DNA of 64,000 nt from NCBI RefSeq assembly GCF_900106095.1, contig NZ_FNUD01000002.1, positions 2,129,501 through 2,193,500 on the forward strand. The letters run 5' to 3'. This DNA comes from Pseudomonas deceptionensis. Lineage in GTDB: Bacteria; Pseudomonadota; Gammaproteobacteria; Pseudomonadales; Pseudomonadaceae. Below the pieces are notes generated by a model that was not told the DNA's origin, ran no database searches, and saw nothing but the letters and a program-made list of their open reading frames with translations. Positions 23,990 through 32,744 of this stretch are shown one piece after another. Position numbers and translations under genes: made by a program. Position 1 is the first letter of the stretch. The number at the start of each line of letters is the position of its first letter.

Positions 23990-24067
23990 AAATGCTGTCC
24001 TGCACATTCGTCCGCAATTTTCTGCAAGATCAGGCTGTACAGGCCATTGGGGTGCTTTTGCCCAATG

Positions 24068-24083
24068 TGGCCCACAGCTTGCA
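24068..24083 (+). promoter_or_regulatory. Sigma-54 (-24/-12) promoter of dctA
   Basis: TGGCCC ACAGC TTGCA matches the sigma-54 consensus, with 10 bases between GG and GC. Predicted start near 24093, giving a leader of about 120 bases before the ATG at 24216. Confidence 0.78.
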
Positions 24084-24215
24084 ATAAGTGCGAGAGGTCT
24101 GCCGTTAGAGCAGCTCGACACAACAAATCCCTCCAAGTGCAGGAGGGTTCGCGCTTTGGGCATCACCGGTCTCAGATGGAATGATGATGGGGTGGTGCAC
24201 TTGAGGAACTTTGCA

Positions 24216-25550
24216 ATGACGACTCGTCAGCCACTGTACAAATCCCTGTATGTGCAAGTAATCGTAGCGATCGCTATCGGTATTTTGCTTGGCCATTTCT
24301 ACCCGCAAACCGGTGTTGCACTCAAACCGCTGGGTGATGGTTTTATCAAACTGATCAAGATGGTCATCGCCCCCATTATTTTCTGTACGGTGGTGAGCGG
24401 TATTGCCGGCATGCAGAGCATGAAGTCGGTCGGCAAGACCGGCGGCTATGCGTTGCTCTATTTTGAAGTGGTATCGACCATTGCCCTGTTGATCGGGCTG
24501 GTAGTCGTCAACGTGGTTCAGCCCGGCGCTGGCATGCACATTGATGTTGCCACGCTGGACGCCTCCAAAGTGGCGGCCTACGTTACCGCAGGCGCAGACC
24601 AGAGCATCGTTGGCTTCATCCTCAACGTGATCCCGTCGACCATTGTGGGTGCCTTTGCCAACGGCGACATCCTGCAAGTCTTGATGTTCTCGGTGATCTT
24701 CGGTTTCGCCCTGCATCGCCTGGGTGCTTACGGCAAGCCGGTGCTGGACTTCATCGACCGCTTCGCTCACGTGATGTTCAACATCATCAACATGATCATG
24801 AAGCTGGCGCCACTCGGCGCGCTGGGTGCAATGGCCTTCACCATCGGCGCCTACGGCGTGGGTTCGCTGGTGCAGTTGGGGCAGTTGATGATCTGCTTCT
24901 ACATCACCTGCGTGCTGTTCGTGCTGATTGTACTGGGCGGCATCGCTCGCGCTCACGGCTTTAGCGTACTCAAGCTGATTCGCTACATCCGTGAAGAACT
25001 GCTGATCGTTCTGGGGACCTCCTCTTCGGAATCGGCCCTGCCGCGCATGCTGGTGAAAATGGAGCGTCTGGGCGCGAAGAAGTCGGTCGTTGGTCTGGTG
25101 ATCCCGACGGGCTACTCGTTCAACCTGGACGGTACTTCGATCTACCTGACCATGGCGGCCGTGTTTATCGCTCAGGCGACTGACACCCAAATGGACATCA
25201 CGCACCAGATCACTCTGCTGCTGGTGCTGTTGCTGTCGTCTAAAGGCGCTGCGGGTGTGACCGGTAGTGGTTTCATCGTGTTGGCGGCAACCCTGTCGGC
25301 TGTAGGCCATTTGCCGGTAGCTGGCCTGGCGCTGATCCTGGGTATCGACCGCTTCATGTCTGAAGCCCGCGCCCTGACCAACCTGATCGGTAACGCAGTG
25401 GCGACCCTGGTTGTGGCCAAGTGGGTGAAAGAGCTGGACGTTAACCAGCTGCAAGTAGAGCTGGATTCCGGTGGTCGTCCACTGGGTGACACCCGCCCTG
25501 AAGATGACCTGGGTGTGGCCGAAGGCCCGGCCCCGGTGTTGCTCAAGTAA
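24216..25550 (+). CDS. dctA: C4-dicarboxylate/H+ symporter DctA
   Basis: A 444-residue inner-membrane transporter of the glutamate/dicarboxylate symporter family, importing succinate, fumarate and malate. Visible signatures are [19 protein letters not shown] (helix 2), the [14 protein letters not shown] re-entrant serine-rich loop, the [16 protein letters not shown] helix 7 motif and [14 protein letters not shown]. The ATG at 24216 has TGAGGAA about 9 bases upstream and gives the standard N-terminus [14 protein letters not shown]. The gene follows phoQ as in other Pseudomonas but has its own sigma-54 promoter and activator palindromes. A terminator follows. Confidence 0.95.
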   Translation: MTTRQPLYKSLYVQVIVAIAIGILLGHFYPQTGVALKPLGDGFIKLIKMVIAPIIFCTVVSGIAGMQSMKSVGKTGGYALLYFEVVSTIALLIGLVVVNVVQPGAGMHIDVATLDASKVAAYVTAGADQSIVGFILNVIPSTIVGAFANGDILQVLMFSVIFGFALHRLGAYGKPVLDFIDRFAHVMFNIINMIMKLAPLGALGAMAFTIGAYGVGSLVQLGQLMICFYITCVLFVLIVLGGIARAHGFSVLKLIRYIREELLIVLGTSSSESALPRMLVKMERLGAKKSVVGLVIPTGYSFNLDGTSIYLTMAAVFIAQATDTQMDITHQITLLLVLLLSSKGAAGVTGSGFIVLAATLSAVGHLPVAGLALILGIDRFMSEARALTNLIGNAVATLVVAKWVKELDVNQLQVELDSGGRPLGDTRPEDDLGVAEGPAPVLLK

Positions 25551-25562
25551 ATCTGAGTGAAT

Positions 25563-25590
25563 AAAAAACCCATCTTCGGATGGGTTTTTT
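25563..25590. terminator. Bidirectional rho-independent terminator after dctA
   Basis: AAAAAACCCATC-TTCG-GATGGGTTTTTT: a perfect 12-base stem, UUCG tetraloop and T-runs on both strands. It serves dctA and the convergent SprT-like gene, whose stop lies 10 bases away. Confidence 0.92.
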
Positions 25591-25599
25591 TATGCCTGC

Positions 25600-26094
25600 T
25601 TATTCGACCCGGGTCTGGCCGCTGAACACCAGCGTCTGACGGCAGCGTCGGCATAGGTAGCCGCGACCCTGCTTGACCAGGGCGTGACGCTGGGCCGAGA
25701 ACGGGAAGTCGCTGTCCGGGCATGGGCAACGGTAGATATAGCGCGTGGCGCTGCGGCGTTTGATTGTGTAGGTGTGGCAGCGATTGGGCGCCAGTTCATA
25801 CACACCGCGCATGATCAGCTGCCACTCTTCACCGTGGGGTGTGATGCGGTCGCCAAACAGTTGATGGGCTATCAGGTGCGCGACTTCGTGGGCGACGGTT
25901 TGCTTGAGGAAGTCTTCGCTGTTTTCGCGGTACAGCTGCGCATTGAAACGCAGCAGGTTTTCATGCAGATGGGCCACGCCGGCTTTTTGTCCGCGCAGCT
26001 TGAAGCTGACCACGGGGCGTTTGAAGGGGCGTTTGAAAAACACTTCGGCCTGTTGGAAACAGTCTTCGACGCGGGTATTGAGCAACTCGGGCAT
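25600..26094 (-). CDS. SprT-like zinc metalloprotease-fold protein
   Basis: A 164-residue SprT-family protein. The zincin motif HEVAHLIAHQLFG lies about residues 67-79 and a C-terminal zinc ribbon is formed by CHTY, CPCPD and CRRC cysteines. Relatives include the DNA-protein crosslink protease SPRTN, but bacterial members lack a proven role. The ATG at 26094 starts MPELLNTRVEDCF, the usual N-terminus, with GGAG about 11 bases upstream; an upstream in-frame start would add 23 unrelated residues. Confidence 0.9.
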   Translation of the reverse strand: MPELLNTRVEDCFQQAEVFFKRPFKRPVVSFKLRGQKAGVAHLHENLLRFNAQLYRENSEDFLKQTVAHEVAHLIAHQLFGDRITPHGEEWQLIMRGVYELAPNRCHTYTIKRRSATRYIYRCPCPDSDFPFSAQRHALVKQGRGYLCRRCRQTLVFSGQTRVE

Positions 26095-26180
26095 GCGGTT
26101 CGGTTCTCCAGAGCCGGTGATTATGCCGCAAGCTGTGGGGGTTACGAACCTGTTGGCGCCCAATGGTCTACACCAGCCTT

Positions 26181-26236
26181 TGGGAGCGAGCCTGCTCTCG
26201 AAGGCTCAAGTGCATCAGGCCTTCGCGAGCAGGTTT
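26181..26236. repeat. REP-type palindromic repeat
   Basis: TGGGAGCGAGCCTGCTCTCGAAGGC is followed, after about 15 bases, by an inverted partner GCCTTCGCGAGCAGG. This is the GGGAGCGAGCCTGCTCGCG family common between Pseudomonas genes. It separates two minus-strand genes. Confidence 0.75.
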
Positions 26237-26247
26237 TAGGGGGACGT

Positions 26248-26850
26248 TTAGTTGGTATACACCGGTCCTACGCCCAGCCCCCAGACAATCACGGTAAACG
26301 CCATGATCGCCACCAGTACCACCAGGCCCACCGCCAGTACCGAGCTTGAAAACAGAAAGCCTTCGTCCGGGTCGATACTCATGAACGTCGGCAGGCCCAC
26401 GTACAACAAGTACACCGTGTAGCAAATGGCGGCAGTGCCTACCATCATGCCCAGCCACATATGCGGATACAGCGCTGCCAGCCCGCCGATGAACAGCGGT
26501 GTGGCGGTGTAGGTGGCAAAGGCCACGCAACGCCGCAGGCTCGGTTGTGCATCGTATGTGCGGGCCATCCAGTGAACGAATGCGCCCATCACGCCGACGC
26601 CCGCCAGCATGGCGACATAAGACATGAGGGTCATCCACAGTGCGCTGTCCAGGGTCAGCATCACCGGCGCGCGACTGCCGATAACCCAGCCCACCTGTGT
26701 TGTACCGATAAACGCGGAAATGGCCGGTATCGCGGCCAGGATCAATGTGTGAGTGAGGTACATATGGCCGATGCTTTCTTCGGCATCGCTACGGATCTCA
26801 CGCCATTCTTGATCGGGGTGGGTAAAAAGGCCCACAACGTGATGGATCAT
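26248..26850 (-). CDS. Yip1-family membrane protein
   Basis: A 200-residue protein with five or so membrane helices and the Yip1 domain layout: an amphipathic N-terminal helix with HPDQEWREIRSD, then a hydrophobic core ending VGLVVLVAIMAFTVIVWGLG. AGGAG lies about 9 bases before the ATG at 26850. Bacterial Yip1 proteins are inner-membrane proteins of unknown role. It stands alone after a REP element and is divergent from ttcA. Confidence 0.87.
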   Translation of the reverse strand: MIHHVVGLFTHPDQEWREIRSDAEESIGHMYLTHTLILAAIPAISAFIGTTQVGWVIGSRAPVMLTLDSALWMTLMSYVAMLAGVGVMGAFVHWMARTYDAQPSLRRCVAFATYTATPLFIGGLAALYPHMWLGMMVGTAAICYTVYLLYVGLPTFMSIDPDEGFLFSSSVLAVGLVVLVAIMAFTVIVWGLGVGPVYTN

Positions 26851-27118
26851 GGCTGCTGCTCCTGTATAAGACGCATCGCCCCCAGCGGGACGCGTGCCGG
26901 TCGCGCATCCGGAACCTATGAACAACCAAGCGGGGGTGCGGCCTTAAGACGAGTATAGGAAAACTGTCGACCAATAAAACCGGCCCTTTAGAGCATATTG
27001 TGCTGTCAGATACGGGCTTATCGCATTGGCGTCTTTAGGTGGCCAAAAGGGTGCGTCGGTTGAGGTTTTTTCGGTAAAATCTTCGACTTTTCGTCTTAAC
27101 TCGCGGATTTCAAGCGCT

Positions 27119-27943
27119 ATGGGCACTCATTCGGTCTCTCAAATCAAACTCCAGAAACGCCTGCGTCGCTTGACCGGTGAGGCGGTGGCCGACTTCAAAA
27201 TGATTGAGCACGGCGACAGGGTGATGGTTTGCCTGTCGGGCGGCAAGGACAGCTACACCTTGCTCGATGTGCTGCTGCACCTGCAAAAGGTCGCGCCCAT
27301 CCAGTTCGAGATCGTGGCGGTGAACATGGACCAGAAGCAGCCGGGTTTCCCCGAGGACGTGCTGCCGGCCTACCTCAAGTCGCTGGGCGTGGAATACCAC
27401 ATAGTTGAAAAAGACACTTACTCGCTGGTCAAGGAACTGATCCCCGAAGGCAAGACCACCTGTTCGCTGTGTTCGCGCTTGCGCCGGGGCACCCTGTACA
27501 CCTTTGCCGACAAGATCGGCGCGACCAAGATGGCCCTGGGGCATCATCGGGACGACATCGTTGAAACCTTCTTTCTCAACATGTTCTTCAACGGCACCCT
27601 CAAGGCGATGCCGCCCAAGCTGCGCTCCGATGACGGGCGCAACGTGGTGATCCGGCCGCTGGCGTACTGCAACGAGAAGGACATCCAGGCCTACTCCGAC
27701 CTGCAGCAGTTCCCGATCATTCCATGCAACCTGTGTGGCTCGCAGGAGAACCTGCAGCGCCAGGTCGTCAAGGACATGCTCCAGGACTGGGATCGCAAGA
27801 CGCCGGGCCGCACCGAGAGTATCTTTCGCAGTTTGCAGAATGTTATCCCGTCGCAATTGGCGGACCGTAACCTGTATGACTTTGCCAGCCTGAAGATCGA
27901 CGAAAGTGCCGCCTCGCGGTTCGTCGATGTGCTGAACCTGTAA
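27119..27943 (+). CDS. ttcA: tRNA 2-thiocytidine(32) biosynthesis protein TtcA
   Basis: A 274-residue PP-loop ATPase that thiolates cytidine 32 of certain tRNAs with an iron-sulfur cluster. The PP-loop SGGKDS is near residue 40; the two CxxC pairs are CSLC and CNLC. Also present are the [10 protein letters not shown] motif and the C-terminal [18 protein letters not shown] block. The ATG at 27119 gives the usual length; the ribosome binding site is weak. It is followed 19 bases later by a Tag-like glycosylase gene, a pairing often seen in Pseudomonas. Confidence 0.95.
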   Translation: MGTHSVSQIKLQKRLRRLTGEAVADFKMIEHGDRVMVCLSGGKDSYTLLDVLLHLQKVAPIQFEIVAVNMDQKQPGFPEDVLPAYLKSLGVEYHIVEKDTYSLVKELIPEGKTTCSLCSRLRRGTLYTFADKIGATKMALGHHRDDIVETFFLNMFFNGTLKAMPPKLRSDDGRNVVIRPLAYCNEKDIQAYSDLQQFPIIPCNLCGSQENLQRQVVKDMLQDWDRKTPGRTESIFRSLQNVIPSQLADRNLYDFASLKIDESAASRFVDVLNL

Positions 27944-27962
27944 ATTGCCAAGAGGAAAGGGC

Positions 27963-28634
27963 ATGCGCGACTACAAATGGCTGCACGAGTACTGTTTGAA
28001 CCGCTTTGGTTCGTCAGCCGCTCTGGAAGCCGAATTGCCCGTTCCGAGAACCCCGGAACAATTGCGTCGGATCAGTGATGACCGCTACCTGTCGACCCTT
28101 GCCCTGCGAGTCTTTCGTGCCGGGCTCAAGCACAGCGTGGTGGATGCCAAGTGGCCGGTGTTTGAAGAGGTGTTCTTTGGTTTTGACCCGGAAAAAGTCG
28201 TGCTCATGGGCGCCGAGCATCTGGAGCGGCTGATGCAGGATGCGCGGATCATTCGCCATCTGGGCAAGCTTAAAAGCGTGCCGCGCAATGCGCAGATGGT
28301 GCTCGATATCGCTCACGAACACGGCAGCTTTGGCGCGTTCATCGCGCAGTGGCCGGTGACTGATATCGTGGGTTTGTGGAAATACCTGGCCAAACATGGG
28401 CATCAGTTGGGCGGTTTGTCGGCGCCCCGGTTCTTGCGCATGGTGGGCAAGGACACCTTCGTGCCGAGCTATGACGTGGTGGCCGCGTTGAACGCGCAGA
28501 AACTGGTGGACAAGGCCCCTACCAGCCTGCGGGACCTGGCGATCGTGCAGAACGCCTTTAACCAGTGGCACGCCGAAAGTGGCCGACCCATGTGCCAGTT
28601 GTCACAGATGCTGGCGTTTACCGTGAACCACTAA
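27963..28634 (+). CDS. DNA-3-methyladenine glycosylase I-like protein
   Basis: A 223-residue protein related to the Tag family of alkylation-repair glycosylases: the FDPEKVVLMG...LMQDARIIRHLGKL segment aligns with the E. coli Tag helix-hairpin region. It lacks the N-terminal cysteine and the C-terminal His-Cys-Cys zinc snap of E. coli Tag, so enzymatic activity as a 3-methyladenine glycosylase is not certain. GAGGAAAGG precedes the ATG at 27963. It is probably cotranscribed with ttcA and ends before a REP-type repeat. Confidence 0.82.
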   Translation: MRDYKWLHEYCLNRFGSSAALEAELPVPRTPEQLRRISDDRYLSTLALRVFRAGLKHSVVDAKWPVFEEVFFGFDPEKVVLMGAEHLERLMQDARIIRHLGKLKSVPRNAQMVLDIAHEHGSFGAFIAQWPVTDIVGLWKYLAKHGHQLGGLSAPRFLRMVGKDTFVPSYDVVAALNAQKLVDKAPTSLRDLAIVQNAFNQWHAESGRPMCQLSQMLAFTVNH

Positions 28635-28642
28635 GACGGACC

Positions 28643-28735
28643 TTGTAGCCGCTGCCGCAGGCTGCGATGGGCTGCGCAGCGGCCCTGTTTTTAAGGCCCT
28701 CAGGGCCTTGTCGCAGCCTGCGGCAGCGGCTACAG
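28643..28735. repeat. Long palindromic intergenic repeat (GTAGCCGCTGCCGCAGGCTGCG family)
   Basis: GTAGCCGCTGCCGCAGGCTGCGA on the left is the inverted partner of TCGCAGCCTGCGGCAGCGGCTAC on the right, with an inner hairpin (AGGCCCTCAGGGCCTT) between. It lies between the convergent glycosylase and DUF2069 genes. A second copy is at 42603-42704. Confidence 0.8.
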
Positions 28736-28742
28736 GGGCGGG

Positions 28743-30104
<1,362 letters not shown>

Positions 30105-30230
30105 GTGCGGGTCGCATCTTGCGTAAGGTGGCGGCTATTCTACCCGCCTGACGGGCGCGCCTGAACCGTATGCGGTAAATGGCCGCCGTCTGATGGTTTT
30201 TTGTTTGTATTCACCGAGAAGGATCAACGC

Positions 30231-30692
30231 ATGTTAAAGCGACTCATGGCAGTAGCCGCCGTCACCGCCACCTTGCTGCTGGCGGGCTGCGGGAATGATT
30301 ATGGGGTCGATCAGCACGGACAGAAGATCGCATCGGAGCGTCTGGACAAGCAATGGAAGGTCATCAACTACTGGGCCGAATGGTGCGGGCCGTGCCGGAT
30401 TGAAATTCCTGAGCTCAATTCTCTGGAAAAACAGCTGCAGGGTCAGTCGGTAGGGGTGTTTGGGGTGAACTTCGATGGTTTGCAGGGCAAGGAGCTGAGC
30501 GACGCGAGCACCGCGCTGGGGATCACATTCACCGTGCTGGCGCAGGACCCGGCTGAAGCGTTTGATTTGCCGCGCAGTGAAGCATTGCCCGTGACCTACA
30601 TCATTGATGAGAAGGGCAAGGTGCGTGCGACGTTGATGGGCGAGCAGACGGCGGCCGGCGTGTTGGCCAAGATCAAGGAATTGCGCGGCTAA
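30231..30692 (+). CDS. TlpA-like thiol:disulfide lipoprotein
   Basis: A 153-residue thioredoxin-fold protein with a lipoprotein signal peptide (lipobox LLLAGC, Cys at about 20) and the redox motif WAEWCGPCRIEIPEL. The cis-Pro is in EALPVTYIID. It is probably anchored to the inner or outer membrane facing the periplasm, reducing disulfides there. AAGGA lies 7 bases before the ATG. It is divergent from arsC and ends at a REP element with a T-run. Confidence 0.9.
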   Translation: MLKRLMAVAAVTATLLLAGCGNDYGVDQHGQKIASERLDKQWKVINYWAEWCGPCRIEIPELNSLEKQLQGQSVGVFGVNFDGLQGKELSDASTALGITFTVLAQDPAEAFDLPRSEALPVTYIIDEKGKVRATLMGEQTAAGVLAKIKELRG

Positions 30693-30705
30693 GCGAGGCC
30701 AGCTT

Positions 30706-30802
30706 CTGTGGGAGCTGGCCTGCCAGCGAAAACCTCAGCGCGGTGAGTCAGGCAGACCGGACCGCTTGCATCGCCAGCAGGCTGGCTCCCACAGGTTTTT
30801 TT
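30706..30802 (+). repeat. REPIN-like paired palindrome acting as a terminator
   Basis: CTGTGGGAGCTGGCCTGCCAGCGA and the inverted CGCCAGCAGGCTGGCTCCCACAG flank about 45 bases, and the right copy runs into TTTTTTT. It lies between convergent genes 14 bases after the thioredoxin-like stop. The T-run on the plus strand indicates termination of that gene. Confidence 0.75.
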
Positions 30803-30806
30803 ATGC

Positions 30807-31205
30807 CTATTCAGGCCATAGCCGTAGCGGCTTGCCTTCAGCTGGCCAGAAACGCACCTGCTCGATCGGCGAGATGTCCCAGCGTTGTACGGTTTGCAGG
30901 GCCTCGAAGAATCGATGCTCTTGCTCCATCAACGCCGGTGCACAGGCTTTGCGGGTGCTGCCCACGCCACCGAAGGTCAGCTTGTCGCCGTCCAGGGTGT
31001 AAGGCGCGAACCAGTGATTACAACCGCCACTGCCGTAGGCCCGGCCAGCATCGTCCAGGGTTACGGTCAGGTGGCTGTTGTCGATCAGGGGCCGTTCGCC
31101 GATCCACTCCAGTACGTAGGTGTGGTTCTGCTGCAACTTGACCGGATCACCTGCGCAGCCTGCCAGGCTCGCGCCCAGCAATGCCAGCAGGGTCAGGTGT
31201 TTCAT
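30807..31205 (-). CDS. META-domain lipoprotein (HslJ-like)
   Basis: A 132-residue protein with a lipoprotein signal (LLGASLAGC) and a META/HslJ domain, recognised by GRAYGSGGCNHWFAPYTLDGDKLTFG and TRKACAPALMEQEHRFFEAL. E. coli HslJ is a heat-induced outer-membrane lipoprotein tied to novobiocin resistance. The ATG at 31205 overlaps the stop of the upstream zinc-ribbon gene (ATGA). Function here is unknown. Confidence 0.88.
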   Translation of the reverse strand: MKHLTLLALLGASLAGCAGDPVKLQQNHTYVLEWIGERPLIDNSHLTVTLDDAGRAYGSGGCNHWFAPYTLDGDKLTFGGVGSTRKACAPALMEQEHRFFEALQTVQRWDISPIEQVRFWPAEGKPLRLWPE

Positions 31206-31639
31206 AGCGCGGCCTTTTGGCATTGAGGGCACACATGCTTGCTGCCTTCAGTGCTCCAGCCCAGTTCGGCGATACGCGCGGTAGCTGCCGGCTTTTGCGC
31301 TTTGGTGCCGAGTTTGGCGTCGACCGCGAACTCGAACTTCAGCTCTTTGGCGCAAACGTCGCAGTTGACCTGCCACTCATGAATCGCCAATTCACCGAAA
31401 ACCGGCCCTTTGGTCACGGCAACCCACTGGCCGCGCGGGTTGATCAGGTGGCGGACCTTGTCGACGGCCAGGCGCATGGACAAGCCCTTGCTGCCTTTGA
31501 GGGTCACAATCAGCACGTCACCGGTCTGAATCGAGCCACCGTTGCCGGTGACTTGATACAGGCCTGGCGCCAGGGCGCGGCATTCAATCAGGGTGTGCTG
31601 CGGGTTAAGCAGGCTGTAGCGAAAATCGTGTTCGACCAT
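31202..31639 (-). CDS. Uncharacterised protein with C-terminal CxxC pairs
   Basis: A 145-residue soluble protein. The N-terminal half looks like a small beta domain (GLYQVTGNGGSIQTGDVLIVTLKG), and two CxxC pairs (CDVC about residue 93 and CPQC near the end) could bind zinc. I know it only as a conserved Pseudomonas hypothetical protein. It is first in a two-gene operon and overlaps the META lipoprotein gene by 4 bases. GGAGGACC precedes its ATG. Confidence 0.8.
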   Translation of the reverse strand: MVEHDFRYSLLNPQHTLIECRALAPGLYQVTGNGGSIQTGDVLIVTLKGSKGLSMRLAVDKVRHLINPRGQWVAVTKGPVFGELAIHEWQVNCDVCAKELKFEFAVDAKLGTKAQKPAATARIAELGWSTEGSKHVCPQCQKAAL

Positions 31640-31690
31640 GGGTCCTCCAAATAAGTCGCTATGCTAGCACGCAGGCATCAAACCCCAAGA

Positions 31691-32680
31691 TCAACCTTCG
31701 ATGAGGTTTTGCGGAGTACCGTTTTTCCAGGCCTCGATATTGTTCAGCGTGGTGCCGGCAATCGCACTCAGCGCTTCGCGGGTCAGAAATGCCTGATGCG
31801 CGGTGATGATCACGTTGGGGAAGGTCAGCAGCCGCGCCAGCACGTCATCCTGCAAGGGCAGGTCTGAGCGGTCCTCGAAGAACAGCTGGGCTTCTTCCTC
31901 ATAGACATCCAGCCCCAGATAGCCCAATTGACCACTTTTCAGTGCGTCGATCAGCGCCGGGGTGTTGACCAGCGCGCCGCGCCCGGTGTTGATCAGCATG
32001 GCACCGTGTTTGAGGGTGGCCAGGCTGGTGCTGTTGATCAGGTGCTTGTTGTCTGCCGTCAGCGGGCAGTGCAGGGAAATGATGTGGGAGCCGGCCAGCA
32101 GCTCGGGCAGGCTGACGTACTGCGCGCCCAGTGCCAGCAGGTCGGCATTTGGATACGGATCAAAACACAGCAACTTGCAGCCGAAGCCGGCCATGATCTT
32201 GCCGAACGTCGCGCCAATCTGGCCGGTGCCGACCACGCCGACGGTTTTGCCCACCAGATCGAAACCGGTCAGCCCGTGCAGGGTGAAGTCGCCCTCGCGG
32301 GTGCGGTTGTAGGCGCGGTGCAAGCGCCGGTTAAGCGCCAGAATCAGGGCCACGGCATGTTCGGCCACCGCGTGGGGGGAGTACGCCGGCACCCGAACCA
32401 CGCTCAGGCCCAGGCGTTTTGCAGCAGGGAGGTCCACGTGGTTGTACCCGGCCGAGCGCAGGGCAATCAACCGTGTGCGGCCAGCGGCCAGTTGCTCCAG
32501 CACCGGCGCGCTCAGGTCATCATTGATAAACGGGCAGACGACTTCGTAGTCATGTGCAAGCGCTGCTGTGTCCAGGGTCAGGCGCGCCGGCTGGAAGTGC
32601 AACTCATTGGCGTCGGGTTGCGAGGCCGCGGTGAAACTGTCCTGGTCATAGGTCTGGCTGCTGAAAAGAATCGTGCGCAT
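31691..32680 (-). CDS. ldhA: D-lactate dehydrogenase, fermentative (2-hydroxyacid dehydrogenase)
   Basis: A 329-residue NAD-dependent D-2-hydroxyacid dehydrogenase: NAD motif GVVGTGQIG (about 149-157), catalytic Arg in LIALRSAGYNHVDL-like and INTGRGALV segments, and catalytic His in ITAHQAFLT. The RSAGYNHVDLPAA block marks it as LdhA (fermentative lactate dehydrogenase). In P. aeruginosa ldhA supports anaerobic survival and lies next to gacS, as here. It is transcribed in the same direction as gacS and 64 bases after it. Confidence 0.92.
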   Translation of the reverse strand: MRTILFSSQTYDQDSFTAASQPDANELHFQPARLTLDTAALAHDYEVVCPFINDDLSAPVLEQLAAGRTRLIALRSAGYNHVDLPAAKRLGLSVVRVPAYSPHAVAEHAVALILALNRRLHRAYNRTREGDFTLHGLTGFDLVGKTVGVVGTGQIGATFGKIMAGFGCKLLCFDPYPNADLLALGAQYVSLPELLAGSHIISLHCPLTADNKHLINSTSLATLKHGAMLINTGRGALVNTPALIDALKSGQLGYLGLDVYEEEAQLFFEDRSDLPLQDDVLARLLTFPNVIITAHQAFLTREALSAIAGTTLNNIEAWKNGTPQNLIEG

Positions 32681-32744
32681 GGGGTCTTCCTTGGTGGGTG
32701 GGCCTGAACTGTGTAGCCGCTGACGAGGTACAGCTTTCTCGGTT

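Noticed and set aside
24105..25454. 449-residue minus-strand frame antisense to dctA
   Set aside because: Rich in His and Gln without hydrophobic core, while the other strand encodes a canonical DctA.
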